Notes under the pieces: generated by a model
What the model was told of the DNA's origin: nothing
The model's input: the letters and a program-made list of their open reading frames with translations, nothing else
The model's database searches: none
Source: UBA4416 sp964541155
GTDB lineage: Bacteria; Bacteroidota; Bacteroidia; B-17B0; Aurantibacillaceae
NCBI GenBank assembly: GCA_964541155.1
Contig: CAZIPC010000001.1
Coordinates: 558,001 to 622,000 of the forward strand
Length of the DNA: 64,000 bases
Direction: 5' to 3'
Shown: piece by piece, positions 35,501-44,515 of the stretch
How the letters are laid out: every line of letters starts with the position of its first letter
How positions within the stretch are numbered: position 1 is the first letter of the stretch
Made by a program: the position numbers and the translations under genes

Positions 35501-35721
35501 GAGTAATACTCCGCATCAATTTTTAATAATGTGTTCTTTTTCTCAAATAATATATAGTCATTAAATGCCTTTTGAGCAGCTGTATATTGTTTTTTATCAA
35601 ACAAATCTATTCCAGTTTTATAGTAAGTATCTTTATCCAGATAATATTGAGTTTTTTGAGAAAATAGTAATCCCGAAAACGTTAGTAATAAAAGGCTCAG
35701 TATATATTTTTTAATCTTCAT
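32584..35721 (-). CDS. Large exported tetratricopeptide repeat protein
   Basis: 1045 residues with a signal peptide (MKIKKYILSLLLLTFSGLLF, then SQ) and many TPR units along its length (for example AYFYLGKSNFRKKKYEETIQYLEKV, NYNIGYAYFQQKNKKDYENA, YQNILDKFPQSSYI, AHFCYAECAYSKNQFDKAILSYQFI). The end is lysine and glutamate rich (KLEKLKAKKALLNVQQNQNELK) and probably coiled. Proteins of this plan in Bacteroidota are periplasmic scaffolds and are often paired with an outer-membrane barrel, as here. Function not known. The 211 bases upstream, divergent from the ftsE-like gene, show only AT-rich sequence. Confidence 0.87.
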   Translation of the reverse strand: MKIKKYILSLLLLTFSGLLFSQKTQYYLDKDTYYKTGIDLFDKKQYTAAQKAFNDYILFEKKNTLLKIDAEYYSAVCGIELFHKDGEWKMKQFIEQHPESNKVKWAYFYLGKSNFRKKKYEETIQYLEKVDIYDLSKENLAELYFKRGYSYFIVGNFEKSKLDLFEIKDVDNKYASPANYYYSHIAYQEKKYETALQGFSRLSDNETFGSVVPYYITQIYFIQEKYTDVIKIAPSLLNDSSKIQKESEINRMIAESYFNLKDFPSALSYFKKAQIGGIFNAQGSYEIGYCYYQNKDYKNAILNFEKATEAKDSLAQNAWYHIADCHIMTNNKTKARNAFFAASDFNFDPKITEDALYSYSKLCYELSFAPYNDAEQTFQKYINEYPNSTRKAEAYNYLVNMYSTTKNYSQAIASIEKMQPIDPILKITYQKLIYFKAVEFFNNNDLDSAVKYFRKSIAVNFDKTYNALSQYWLGEISYVKKDYITAIDKWKAFQLNEGAISLKEYDLSNYNIGYAYFQQKNKKDYENANISFRKFLLTKNSYDAKKIADATIRTADSYFMTNVYPQAADYYETAIALNQLDVDYCIYQKALCSGLLKNNQEKINDLKLLVSKYPQSNYLASAIFEIAETYNKDLGDKENAILYYQNILDKFPQSSYINASLAGLGLMYYNKNEDDKAFAYFDQIVKKDPKSPESKEVLETIKKIFDAKGDVDGKEKYFESVGNPLSINELEESLYETAKDAYYNQKNYDLAMTKFESYISKYASGKYITEAHFCYAECAYSKNQFDKAILSYQFIVSKSRNIYSETALVKLAYLLYKDKKYEEVLPVYVKLEEYAETPSNKLIGRIGAMRCAFNLKQYDSALEFAVKVLNTDKITPQQLNEAKYNKAVSLFELNRLDDALLEFKSIYKTSKNITGAEALYYEAKIQLAKQDYTAVEKTITTLVGYEFSNDDWNTKGLLLLSDSYIAKGEDADAELMLQTVIDGKPKQEFIDEAVEKLEKLKAKKALLNVQQNQNELKIEFKEQKGEKDLFDQMYEAKLDSLKNNN

Positions 35722-35932
35722 ATTGTATATAAATAATTAATTACAATAAATATCATTTTATAATTTTATTGTAACATTTGTTTATTAAAATTTGATCTTA
35801 AAAATAAGTTACAATTAAGCTCGCTTAACAGCTTGATTTTGTAGTTATTAACGCTTACTTGTTAAAACTTGAACTATAAAAAAAATATATAACCAAAATA
35901 ACTGGCTAATTTCACAACACATTTATTTTACT

Positions 35933-36616
35933 ATGACTAACAATTCGGTTATTGAGTTTAAAGATGCTACGATTTATCAAGGCGAAACTCCAGTTATTAC
36001 AAATTTAAATTTAACTCTTAACAAAGGTGAGTTTGTTTATTTATTAGGAAAAACAGCAAGTGGAAAAAGTAGTTTATTAAAAACTATTTATGGCGATTTA
36101 GAGCTAAATCAAGGCTACGGTGAAGTTGCTGGATTTAAACTTCATAATCTTAAGCGTAAAGAAATTCCTTTTTTACGTCGTAAGTTAGGTATTGTGTTTC
36201 AAGATTTTCAGTTACTAAGCGATAGAAATGTATTTGAAAATTTACGTTTTGTAATGAAGGCTACTGGCTGGACAGACGAGACAAAAATTAAAGAACGTGT
36301 AAAAGATGTATTATCTAAAGTTGGTTTAGAAAACAAAGAACAGGCCATGTCTTTTCAGTTATCTGGAGGCGAACAACAGCGTATTAGCATTGCTCGCGCA
36401 TTAATTAATGAGCCCGAAATTATTTTAGCTGATGAACCAACTGGCAATTTAGATTCGGAAACATCAGAAGAGATTATTAAAATTTTATTAGACATTAGTA
36501 AACAAGGGCGTTGTGTGTTGTTTGCAACTCATGATTTATTATTGTATAGTAAATTCCCATCCAGAACATTATTATGTGAAAACAATAAAATTGCAGATAG
36601 TGTGACATTAAAATAA
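35933..36616 (+). CDS. ftsE: FtsE-like ABC transporter ATP-binding protein
   Basis: 227 residues with a complete ABC ATPase: Walker A LLGKTASGKSS, Q-loop IVFQDFQLL, signature LSGGEQQRISIARAL, Walker B EIILADEPTGNLD and switch FATHD. The sequence DRNVFENLRFVMKATGW resembles FtsE, which with FtsX controls peptidoglycan hydrolases at division. No ftsX is adjacent, which is common in Bacteroidota, so a LolD or other small export ATPase cannot be excluded. The next gene starts directly after its stop with no gap. Confidence 0.8.
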   Translation: MTNNSVIEFKDATIYQGETPVITNLNLTLNKGEFVYLLGKTASGKSSLLKTIYGDLELNQGYGEVAGFKLHNLKRKEIPFLRRKLGIVFQDFQLLSDRNVFENLRFVMKATGWTDETKIKERVKDVLSKVGLENKEQAMSFQLSGGEQQRISIARALINEPEIILADEPTGNLDSETSEEIIKILLDISKQGRCVLFATHDLLLYSKFPSRTLLCENNKIADSVTLK

Positions 36617-37111
36617 ATGAAAGATTCGTTTGATATTTCTTATTATCAATCACCCATAGGGTTAATACAAATAAAGAGTATTAATCACAAAATTTGCTCT
36701 GTTTTATTTGTAGATAAAGAGACAGAACCGTTTACAATTGATACACCGTTAAATAAAGAGTGTATTAAACAACTAAAAGAATATTTTTTAGGAACTCGAC
36801 AAAAATTTGAGATTCCTCATTATCAAATTGGAACTGATTTTCAACAACGTGTTTGGAATGAGGTAGAAAAAATAACTTACGGAGATACTGCTACTTATAG
36901 TGTTCTTGCTTATAGAATTGGTGATACCAAAAGCGTGAGAGCAGTTGGCACAAGTAATGGAAAAAATCAATTAGCTATTATTGTTCCTTGCCACCGTGTT
37001 ATTGGTTCTGATGGCCATTTAACGGGTTATGCTTGGGGACTTGATAAAAAAGAATGGTTGCTAAAACATGAAATAGAACATTCAGGACCTGTAGAGGGAA
37101 GATTATTTTAA
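36617..37111 (+). CDS. ogt: Methylated-DNA-protein-cysteine methyltransferase
   Basis: 164 residues with the helix-turn-helix DNA binding region VWNEVEKITYGDTATYSVLAY, the arginine finger SVRAVGTSNGKN, and the reactive site IIVPCHRVIG (C125) followed by GSDGHLTGYAWGLDKKEWLL. It moves the O6-methyl group from guanine to its own cysteine and so repairs alkylated DNA. The N-terminal domain is short, like Ogt rather than Ada. The ATG directly follows the ftsE-like stop codon. Confidence 0.93.
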   Translation: MKDSFDISYYQSPIGLIQIKSINHKICSVLFVDKETEPFTIDTPLNKECIKQLKEYFLGTRQKFEIPHYQIGTDFQQRVWNEVEKITYGDTATYSVLAYRIGDTKSVRAVGTSNGKNQLAIIVPCHRVIGSDGHLTGYAWGLDKKEWLLKHEIEHSGPVEGRLF

Positions 37112-37146
37112 AAATAAACTTCGACTCCATTCATACTAATAAAAAA

Positions 37147-38784
37147 CTATTTAACCTTTTCGAGTTTCAAATACACATTTTTATCTAAAGAAATTGTTTT
37201 TAATTTACTTTTTAAAATAATAGTTTGCCATTGAGTTGTTGGAAAAATACGAAATTCTTTATCTGTTTTAATATTAATTGGCATGTTAAACTCCTCTATA
37301 CAATTAGAATATTTGAATGATAATTTATTTTTTATTATTTTATACTCAAGTTCTGGAATTTGTGTTGTTCGCAAATACTGATTAAATATCGGAGTAAAAT
37401 CAACACTTGTGAACTGATTAACAAATGACTCCAACTCTTTTGATGAAACTGTTTTGTGAAAAAAAACTTTGTTTAATTCTCTTAACAATAATCTAAATTT
37501 CTCATCATCATTAATCACTTGCCTAATCATGTGCACAACCTGACTTCCTTTATTGTACATATCTCCACTTCCCTCTTTATGCACCCCATATTTACCGATA
37601 ATTGGAATATCATTATTAATAGATCTCTTAACCCCTTCGCAATAATCATTACCTGCCTCTTTCCCAAATTCACATTCGGTAAATAATACCTCTGAATAAG
37701 ATGTAAATCCTTCATGAATCCAATTATCAGCTACGTCACTAGCAGTGATATTATTTCCAAACCATTCATGCCCACTCTCATGAACCACAATAAAATCCCA
37801 CTTCAAACCCCAACCTGTATTCGATAAATCTCTTCCTAAATATCCATTTATATAATTATTGCCATATGCTACATTACTTTGATGCTCCATGCCTAAATAG
37901 GGAGCTTCTACAATTTTATACGTGTCGTCATAAAACGGATAAGGGCCAAACCAATGTTCGAAACACTTTATTGTTTTTGTTACATTAGGCTTTAAATGCG
38001 TAACCACTTTTTGCTTATGGTAATTCAATACCCAATAATCAGTGAATAGTTTTCCTTTTTCGCCTTCAATAGAATCGTGTAATAAAGTATATTTTCCGAT
38101 GTATGGAATGATATTGTAGTTATTAATAGCATTTGTTACTAGCCATGTATATTTATCAAAACCATTATTTAGCTTTTCTTTCTTAGTAAATCTTCCATTA
38201 CCTATTCCAACTAATGTATCAGGAACTATAATAGTTAATAAACATCCATTATCTGGTTCATCACTTTGTAAATCTTTACAAGGATACCAAATACTAGGCC
38301 CATTACCTTGACAAGCAACACTCATCCATGGATTGCCTAAAGAATCTTTTTTCCATACCCAGCCTCCGTCCCAAGGTGGATTTTTAGCAGCTTTAGGTTT
38401 ACCTGAGAAAAAGACGTTTAACACATGACGAGAATTTTTAATTTGATTTTCTAGTGAAACCATCCAACGGTTATTCTCTTTTTTAAAAGTAATGATTTTT
38501 ACATCATCATAAAAAACGCTATCAATACTCATTGGTTCTTGAAGATCTAATTGCAAGAGATTAGATGATTCTACTACACTATATTCAATTTTATTATTTC
38601 CTATAAGTGATCTATTCTTATAGTCTGGAGTTACCGTTAGATTATAAACCTTCACATCCCACCATGTTCTGTATTTTGTATTACTTCCTAATAAAGTGTC
38701 TTCTTTAGTTAATTTATTAAACTGAGAAAATAAATTAAATTTAAGTACAAAAATTGCGAGGATTGTATGAATTTTCAAATACAT
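37147..38784 (-). CDS. M1-family metallopeptidase (aminopeptidase-like)
   Basis: 545 residues with a signal-like start and an N-terminal beta-sandwich, then the zinc motif VVHESGHEWFGN (H335, E336, H339) with the third ligand E358 in DNWIHEGFTSYSE. The exopeptidase-type GMEN motif appears as YLGMEHQ, with histidine in place of asparagine, so substrate binding may differ. The C-terminal region lacks a long helical domain, as in shorter M1 members of Bacteroidota. It is the last of a minus-strand group with another M1 peptidase gene 26 bases upstream and a HupE-like gene. Confidence 0.88.
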   Translation of the reverse strand: MYLKIHTILAIFVLKFNLFSQFNKLTKEDTLLGSNTKYRTWWDVKVYNLTVTPDYKNRSLIGNNKIEYSVVESSNLLQLDLQEPMSIDSVFYDDVKIITFKKENNRWMVSLENQIKNSRHVLNVFFSGKPKAAKNPPWDGGWVWKKDSLGNPWMSVACQGNGPSIWYPCKDLQSDEPDNGCLLTIIVPDTLVGIGNGRFTKKEKLNNGFDKYTWLVTNAINNYNIIPYIGKYTLLHDSIEGEKGKLFTDYWVLNYHKQKVVTHLKPNVTKTIKCFEHWFGPYPFYDDTYKIVEAPYLGMEHQSNVAYGNNYINGYLGRDLSNTGWGLKWDFIVVHESGHEWFGNNITASDVADNWIHEGFTSYSEVLFTECEFGKEAGNDYCEGVKRSINNDIPIIGKYGVHKEGSGDMYNKGSQVVHMIRQVINDDEKFRLLLRELNKVFFHKTVSSKELESFVNQFTSVDFTPIFNQYLRTTQIPELEYKIIKNKLSFKYSNCIEEFNMPINIKTDKEFRIFPTTQWQTIILKSKLKTISLDKNVYLKLEKVK

Positions 38785-38810
38785 GAAATAAATGAACCAA
38801 TTAGATGTGT

Positions 38811-41165
38811 TTATTTATTTTCTTTAGCTTTTTGCATTGGATTTCCTCCGGTGCTTTGTCCGCGACCAACCGTTTTTGTTTTAAATACATCAAAGCGAGT
38901 AGGTGCATCTTTTACATTCCAAGAATTATTTTTTTCATCAATGTCACAAGTCTCTCTATAAGGATCTAATATTATAGACACAACTTCTTTATTTTTGGTA
39001 TATGTTTTTACTACATTTTTTTCGTTTTTTCGCCAAACATATGCATTTACTCTATCTATTTCAGAAGTACCATCTTTAAAATTCCACTGAATAATTAGTG
39101 GTGTAACACAACCACCTTTATTTGTAAAATACAACTCATAATTATATTTTCCTTTGATAAGAGCAAATGCAGAATCTGAAACTACTTCTAAATTTTCATA
39201 TCTATTTAAAGGTTTCTTTTCAATGGCTGTTTTAATTTCTGGTTTATAATAAAAATAAAAATCTCTTAAAGTTGTATCCACATCTACTAAAAATTTTATA
39301 CCCTCTTGTTTATTTCTAATTTTAGAAATATGCTCAAACTCTTTTCCTTTAGGATAAATTCTCATTGTATCTATCTTAACTGGAATTTCTTTATTGTTAA
39401 TAAAAGTATATGCTTTTACTGAATCTAATGAAACATCAACTGGCTCTATATCATAAAACCAAGCTCTCCAATACCAATCTAAATCTACTGCACTAGCATC
39501 CTCCATTGTTCTAAAAAAATCTGCTGGAGTTGGATGCTTAAAAGCCCATCTATTACAGTACTGCTTAAATGCAAAATCAAATAATTCTCTACCCATTACA
39601 GTTTCTCTTAATATATTTAAAGCTGTACAAGGTTTACCATACGCATTTGCACCAAAATTATTAATATTCTCGCTATTAGTCATAATTGGTTCTAGTTGAT
39701 CTTTAGGTAAACGCATGTAATCAACCATTTTATAAGCTGGTCCTCTATTTGACGGATAATTATTGTCAAATTCTTGCTCTGTTAAAAATTGAACAAATGT
39801 ATTTAATCCTTCATCTAACCAACTCCACTGACGTTCATCACTATTGATAATCATAGGAAAAAAATTGTGGCCTACTTCATGAATAATAACACCTAACATT
39901 CCGTATTTGGTTCCTTCTGAATAAGTACCATCTTTTTCAGTTCTTCCAAAATTAAAACATATCATTGGATACTCCATTCCATTTGAAGCTTCAATACTTT
40001 GTGCAACTGGATAAGTATATGTTGTTGTGTATTTTGAGTACGTTTTTATGGTATGAGCAACGGCTTTTGTTGAATATTTTCGATACAATCCATGAGCCTC
40101 TTTGCCATAAAAACTCATACACATTACTTTTTTTCCATCAACTTTTATTGGCATTGCATCCCACATAAATTTACGAGAAGAACCCCAAGCAAAATCTCTT
40201 ACGCTATCTGCTTTAAATATCCATGTTTTAGTAGCTGTAACTTTATTTTTTTCAGCGGCAGTACATTCATCTAATGTTACAATTTCAGTAACATCATTAT
40301 AATTTGTGTTGGCTTTTGTCCAACGAGCCATTTGATTAGGAGTTAATACTTGGCTGTAGTTTTGGCACTCTCCTGTTGAGCATACAATATGATCTGCGGG
40401 AACAGTCATTTTTACGGTATAATTACCAAATGCTAAAGCAAATTCGCCTCTACCAGTAAATTGTTTATTTTGCCAACCTTGAAAATCACTATACACACAC
40501 ATACGAGGGTACCATTGAGTGATAGTAAATAAACAATTACCATCTTCTTTAAATAATTCGTAGCCGCCTCGTCCACCTATTTCCATGCGGTTACCCATTT
40601 TATATTGCCACTTTACAATAAATTTAATTTTACTATTTGGATTTAGGGTTTTAGGCAAATCAACACGCATCATTGTTTGATTGATCGTATATTTTAAAGG
40701 CTTACCAAATTCATCCGTTACTGATAAAATTTGATCTCCTAAACCTTTTAATCGTTCGTTTACATCCATTGATTTAATCGTATTCTCATCTACTGGTGCT
40801 GTTATTTTATTGCTGTCAAAAAAATTAGCGTCCGATGTTGGGTTGTGTTGATTTTCATCAAGTTGTAACCATAAATAATTTAATTTATCTGGCGAATTAT
40901 TAAAATAAGTAATTACTTCTTTACCTACAATCATTAAATTTTTCTCATCTAAAGTGGCATCAATATCATAATCAGCTTTTTGTTGCCAATATTTAATACC
41001 TGGAGCACCAGAAGCAGTGCGCTGTTCGTTTGGAGTAGGTAAGATTGTTCCTAATTGTTCAAATTTGTTACCATGATTTGAAGTAGGATTATTTTTAATG
41101 TTTTGCGCTACAATTACTGATGATGTAGAACAGATAACAATGGCTAGTTTTAAAAATCTAATCAT
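38811..41165 (-). CDS. M1-family metallopeptidase, exported
   Basis: 784 residues from the ATG at 41165, which starts a signal peptide (MIRFLKLAIVICSTSSVIVA); a second ATG four codons earlier overlaps the upstream gene. The catalytic site is VIIHEVGHNFFPM (H429, E430, H433) with E452 in WSWLDEGLNTFVQFL; the GMEN-like motif is NGMEYPMI. The C-terminal part has a barrel-free beta region and ends in GGNPMQKAKENK. It should be a periplasmic or outer-membrane-linked zinc peptidase. It follows the HupE-like gene with almost no gap, and another M1 gene comes next. Confidence 0.88.
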   Translation of the reverse strand: MIRFLKLAIVICSTSSVIVAQNIKNNPTSNHGNKFEQLGTILPTPNEQRTASGAPGIKYWQQKADYDIDATLDEKNLMIVGKEVITYFNNSPDKLNYLWLQLDENQHNPTSDANFFDSNKITAPVDENTIKSMDVNERLKGLGDQILSVTDEFGKPLKYTINQTMMRVDLPKTLNPNSKIKFIVKWQYKMGNRMEIGGRGGYELFKEDGNCLFTITQWYPRMCVYSDFQGWQNKQFTGRGEFALAFGNYTVKMTVPADHIVCSTGECQNYSQVLTPNQMARWTKANTNYNDVTEIVTLDECTAAEKNKVTATKTWIFKADSVRDFAWGSSRKFMWDAMPIKVDGKKVMCMSFYGKEAHGLYRKYSTKAVAHTIKTYSKYTTTYTYPVAQSIEASNGMEYPMICFNFGRTEKDGTYSEGTKYGMLGVIIHEVGHNFFPMIINSDERQWSWLDEGLNTFVQFLTEQEFDNNYPSNRGPAYKMVDYMRLPKDQLEPIMTNSENINNFGANAYGKPCTALNILRETVMGRELFDFAFKQYCNRWAFKHPTPADFFRTMEDASAVDLDWYWRAWFYDIEPVDVSLDSVKAYTFINNKEIPVKIDTMRIYPKGKEFEHISKIRNKQEGIKFLVDVDTTLRDFYFYYKPEIKTAIEKKPLNRYENLEVVSDSAFALIKGKYNYELYFTNKGGCVTPLIIQWNFKDGTSEIDRVNAYVWRKNEKNVVKTYTKNKEVVSIILDPYRETCDIDEKNNSWNVKDAPTRFDVFKTKTVGRGQSTGGNPMQKAKENK

Positions 41166-41166
41166 A

Positions 41167-41781
41167 TTAAAATGCATTTAGTCTTTGAATAAATAAAAAA
41201 CCTGCAATTACAAGAATAACTGAGGAGATAAAATAAACAACTTTTGTTTGTTTTATGTGTGTAAATCTACTTAAAAAAATAGAAATTAATAACATCAAGC
41301 TTACTATAATTAACTGGCCTATCTCCAATCCAACATTAAATGATAAAAGAGGGAAAACTACACTTATTTCCTTTCCTAATAGGGATTTTAAAAGATATGA
41401 AAAACCCATTCCATGTATAAAACCAAATAAGAGTGCAATAGTATAATTAATTTGATAATATTTTATTTGATAATTAAATACAGTAAGCTGTTGGCTTTTA
41501 TTTATTGAAAATTTTAATAGGTTCAGTAAACATGTTATCATAATAGTTAGTGGTATAAAAAGCTCAATAAATAATTGTTTAACAGATAGTATATTAAAAA
41601 CACTTAATCCCAAAGTTAAACTGTGTCCTATTGTAAATGCTGTAATTAAATACAATAACTGTTTCCATTCTTTTATCGAAAAAATAACGCATAATGTCAT
41701 CACATATAAAATATGATCATATCCATTTTTATCCAAAATATGATTAATCCCTATATTAAACCATAACCAAAATTCATCCAT
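41167..41781 (-). CDS. HupE/UreJ-family membrane protein
   Basis: 204 residues with about six membrane segments. Family motifs are GINHILDKNGYDHILYVMTL near the N-terminus, LITAFTIGHSLTLGLS, ELFIPLTIMIT and FGFIHGMGFSYLL followed by FNVGLEIGQLIIV. The histidines would suit a metal such as nickel or cobalt, but in Bacteroidota this type stands beside an M1 peptidase and a DUF6702 gene rather than hydrogenase or urease genes, so metal transport is not established. It diverges from the DUF6702 gene only 41 bases away. Confidence 0.85.
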   Translation of the reverse strand: MDEFWLWFNIGINHILDKNGYDHILYVMTLCVIFSIKEWKQLLYLITAFTIGHSLTLGLSVFNILSVKQLFIELFIPLTIMITCLLNLLKFSINKSQQLTVFNYQIKYYQINYTIALLFGFIHGMGFSYLLKSLLGKEISVVFPLLSFNVGLEIGQLIIVSLMLLISIFLSRFTHIKQTKVVYFISSVILVIAGFLFIQRLNAF

Positions 41782-41790
41782 AAAAAATAT

Positions 41791-41798
41791 TACTTTTG
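41791..41798 (+). promoter_or_regulatory. Putative -7 promoter box for the DUF6702-miaA genes (TACTTTTG)
   Basis: Exact TAnnTTTG match. A transcript beginning a few bases later makes the ATG at 41823 a better start for the next gene than the TTG at 41796, which overlaps this box. No -33 TTG was found at the usual spacing. Confidence 0.45.
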
Positions 41799-41822
41799 TA
41801 TATGCTAAAAATAAAAAATATA

Positions 41823-42350
41823 GTGATGTATTCTAAAAATAGTTTACCTATTCACAGGCTACTATTTGTAAGCCTCATGATTTTTTTTTGCTACTCATTC
41901 AACTATATAAAACATCCTTTTTACATAAGTGTTGTTGATATAAAGCATAATATAAAAGAACAAAAACTAAACATTAGTGTTAAACTATTTACAAATGACA
42001 TTGAAGATGCTTTAAAAAAAACAACTCATAAATCCATTGATTTACTAAATCCAAATAATAAATCAGATATGGAACACGAATTATTTAATTATATACAAAA
42101 ACATCTTTCTATAATAGTTAATCAAAAAAATATTGTACTAAATTTTATAGGATATGAAAAAGAAGATGAAGCTATTTGGATATATTTAGAATCGAATACG
42201 ATATATAAACCAAAAGTAATAGATATAAACACAAAATTACTCTATGATTTCTTGCCTTTAGAATCAAATATAATTCATTGCGAAATTAATGGATTAAGCA
42301 AAAGTAGTAAGGTTAATAATCCAGTCAATAATATTAAATTTAATTTTTAA
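41823..42350 (+). CDS. DUF6702-family protein
   Basis: 175 residues from ATG 41823 (MYSKNSLPIHRLLFVSLMIF), chosen because the upstream starts overlap a promoter box. A membrane segment precedes KHPFYISVVDIKHNIKEQKL and ISVKLFTNDIEDALKK, the recognisable DUF6702 motif, and the rest is a beta-rich soluble domain probably in the periplasm. This family is regularly encoded beside HupE-like and M1 peptidase genes in Bacteroidota, which are transcribed divergently here. The miaA start follows two bases after its stop. Confidence 0.75.
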   Translation: MMYSKNSLPIHRLLFVSLMIFFCYSFNYIKHPFYISVVDIKHNIKEQKLNISVKLFTNDIEDALKKTTHKSIDLLNPNNKSDMEHELFNYIQKHLSIIVNQKNIVLNFIGYEKEDEAIWIYLESNTIYKPKVIDINTKLLYDFLPLESNIIHCEINGLSKSSKVNNPVNNIKFNF

Positions 42351-42352
42351 AA

Positions 42353-43261
42353 TTGAAAAAAAAATTAATAATAATTGCAGGGCCCACAGCTGTTGGGAAA
42401 ACAGCCTTATCGATTGAGCTTGCAAAGTTATATAACTGCCCAATAATTTCTGCTGACTCTAGACAATTTTATCAAGAAATGAGTATTGGAACGGCTAAAC
42501 CAACTACTGAAGAAATGCAGGGAGTTACTCATTATTTTATCAATAACATAAGTATTCACTCAAATTATAATGTAGGACAATATGAACGAGAGGCCATACA
42601 ATGTATTGAAAATTTATTTAAGGAATATGATCAATTAATTTTAGTGGGAGGCTCTGGATTATATATCAATTCTATCATCAATGGGGTTGATGAATTTGAA
42701 GACATTCCATCATCAATACGAGAAGAACTAGTTAAACAATATAACAGTAAAGGATTAAGTTATTTACAAAATGAACTGAAATTACTAGATGAAACATATT
42801 ACAATGAAGTTGATTTAAATAATCCTCAACGAATAATGAGGGCATTAGAAGTTTGTAAACATACCCATCAACCCTACTCTAATTTTAGAAAAAAACAAAA
42901 AAAACAACATTCGTTTGAATGTATTAATTTATTAATCAATACAGATAGAGCAACATTATATTCAAGGATTAACTTACGTGTGGATACAATGATGGAAAGT
43001 GGTTTATTAGAAGAAGTTAAAAAATTATACCCACACAAACATTTAAATGCATTAAATACTGTTGGATATAAAGAGCTTTTTGATTTTTTAGACCAAAAAA
43101 TATCATTAGATGAAGCTGTCAATTTAATTAAACAAAACAGCAGACGTTATGCAAAAAGACAATTAACCTGGTTTAATCACCAAGGCGATTTTGAATCTTT
43201 TGAACCTTATGATATTGAGAAAATTAAAGCTTATCTTGATGTTGTTTTTAATCATTTATAA
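42353..43261 (+). CDS. miaA: tRNA dimethylallyltransferase
   Basis: 302 residues starting with TTG (no nearby ATG gives a full N-terminus). The P-loop is AGPTAVGKTAL (residues 9-19), followed by IISADSRQFYQEMSIGTAKP, GVTHYFINNIS, LVGGSGLYINSII and the NPQRIMRALEV and TVGYKELF-F motifs, so all family blocks are present. The enzyme adds the dimethylallyl group to A37 of tRNAs that read U-starting codons. It sits between DUF6702 and MFS genes with gaps of two and three bases. Confidence 0.94.
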   Translation: MKKKLIIIAGPTAVGKTALSIELAKLYNCPIISADSRQFYQEMSIGTAKPTTEEMQGVTHYFINNISIHSNYNVGQYEREAIQCIENLFKEYDQLILVGGSGLYINSIINGVDEFEDIPSSIREELVKQYNSKGLSYLQNELKLLDETYYNEVDLNNPQRIMRALEVCKHTHQPYSNFRKKQKKQHSFECINLLINTDRATLYSRINLRVDTMMESGLLEEVKKLYPHKHLNALNTVGYKELFDFLDQKISLDEAVNLIKQNSRRYAKRQLTWFNHQGDFESFEPYDIEKIKAYLDVVFNHL

Positions 43262-43264
43262 TTT

Positions 43265-44515
43265 ATGCTATCCTTTATTAACGATTATAAAAAATTAAAA
43301 TCCGCTATTATTAACGTTATTGTAGCTGAATTTTTTATTCAACTAGTAAATGCTACTTTTATGCTAATACTTCCATTATACATGGACAGGAAAGGATATT
43401 CATCTGAACAAATAGCCTTATTTATTACATTTAGATTTTTAGGTGTTTTTATTTTAGCATTACCTATTGGAAACATTATTAAAGGTCGTGTTATGAAACC
43501 ATTTTTTTATATTTCATCAATATTTGTTCCTCTATTTGGATTATGCATTGTTTTATGCATTCATTTAAAATTAACTTATTTAATTTATACAACTTTGTTA
43601 TTATGGGGTGCTTCTTTTACATTTATGCAAATACCTATTACTCCATATATTTTAAGAAATGAACACAAAAATCATCACACATCAGGAATTGCATTAAGTT
43701 ATAGCACATGGAGTTTTGCAGGAATTGCAAGCGGTATTATGATAGCTTTTTTAGACAAAATAAATCCTTGGTTTTTTGATGAGGAAAAAATTTTAATTTT
43801 ATTTTCAATTTTAGGCTTTGGGGGAGTTTACTTTATTAATAAAATAAAATTAATTGAAGAAATTGATGACCAAAAAACTATTTCAAAAAAAATAAAAAAA
43901 GATAATAATGATTGGTTTTTAATATTTAAAGGATTAGTACCAACATTAATTATAGCAACTGGTGCAGGTTTAACAATTCCATTTATTAGTTTATTTTTTG
44001 ACAAAGTACATCATATGCAAAAAGGTGATTTTTCTTTTGTAAGTGCAATTGCCGCTGTATTAGTAGTGTGGGGCGCTTTAATGGTTCCTCGTATCAAAGC
44101 AACTATAGGTTATAAAATCGCTATACCAACAACTCAATCTTTAGCAGTTATTTCATTAGTTGCACTTGCAACTACAGAATTTTACAGTCAATACAGCATT
44201 GCTGTTTATATTGCAATTATTTGTTATTTATTACGCCAACCCTTAATGAATATGGCAGGACCTATGACTTCTGAATTAGTAATGAATTATGTGGGTGAAA
44301 AAAACAGAGAAATAACTAGTGCTCTAACTGCAGCAATTTGGAGTGGAAGCTGGGTAATTAGTGGATATATGGTTAAAATTATGTTTAGCGTAGGATTTCC
44401 TTACGTTAACATTTTTTTAATTACAGCAATACTATATGCTTTTGGCGTTTTAATGTACTATTTTTTAATCGTTGATTACGGAAAACGAGAAAAAAAGGGA
44501 TTAATTAAATATTAA
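43265..44515 (+). CDS. Major facilitator superfamily transporter
   Basis: 416 residues with about 12 hydrophobic helices and a lysine-rich cytoplasmic loop in the middle (KKIKKDNNDW). MDRKGYSSEQIALFITFRFLGVFILALP is like the loop 2-3 region of MFS drug exporters, and GPMTSELVMNYVGEKNREITSALTAAIWSGSW occurs late in the protein. Substrate unknown. Its gene follows miaA by three bases, and its last 15 bases overlap the convergent anti-sigma-like gene. Confidence 0.87.
   Translation: MLSFINDYKKLKSAIINVIVAEFFIQLVNATFMLILPLYMDRKGYSSEQIALFITFRFLGVFILALPIGNIIKGRVMKPFFYISSIFVPLFGLCIVLCIHLKLTYLIYTTLLLWGASFTFMQIPITPYILRNEHKNHHTSGIALSYSTWSFAGIASGIMIAFLDKINPWFFDEEKILILFSILGFGGVYFINKIKLIEEIDDQKTISKKIKKDNNDWFLIFKGLVPTLIIATGAGLTIPFISLFFDKVHHMQKGDFSFVSAIAAVLVVWGALMVPRIKATIGYKIAIPTTQSLAVISLVALATTEFYSQYSIAVYIAIICYLLRQPLMNMAGPMTSELVMNYVGEKNREITSALTAAIWSGSWVISGYMVKIMFSVGFPYVNIFLITAILYAFGVLMYYFLIVDYGKREKKGLIKY

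Noticed and set aside
35722..35932. Possible promoter or RNA gene between the TPR gene and the ftsE-like gene
   Set aside because: Only AT-rich sequence; no consensus pair or stable hairpin with a T-run was found.
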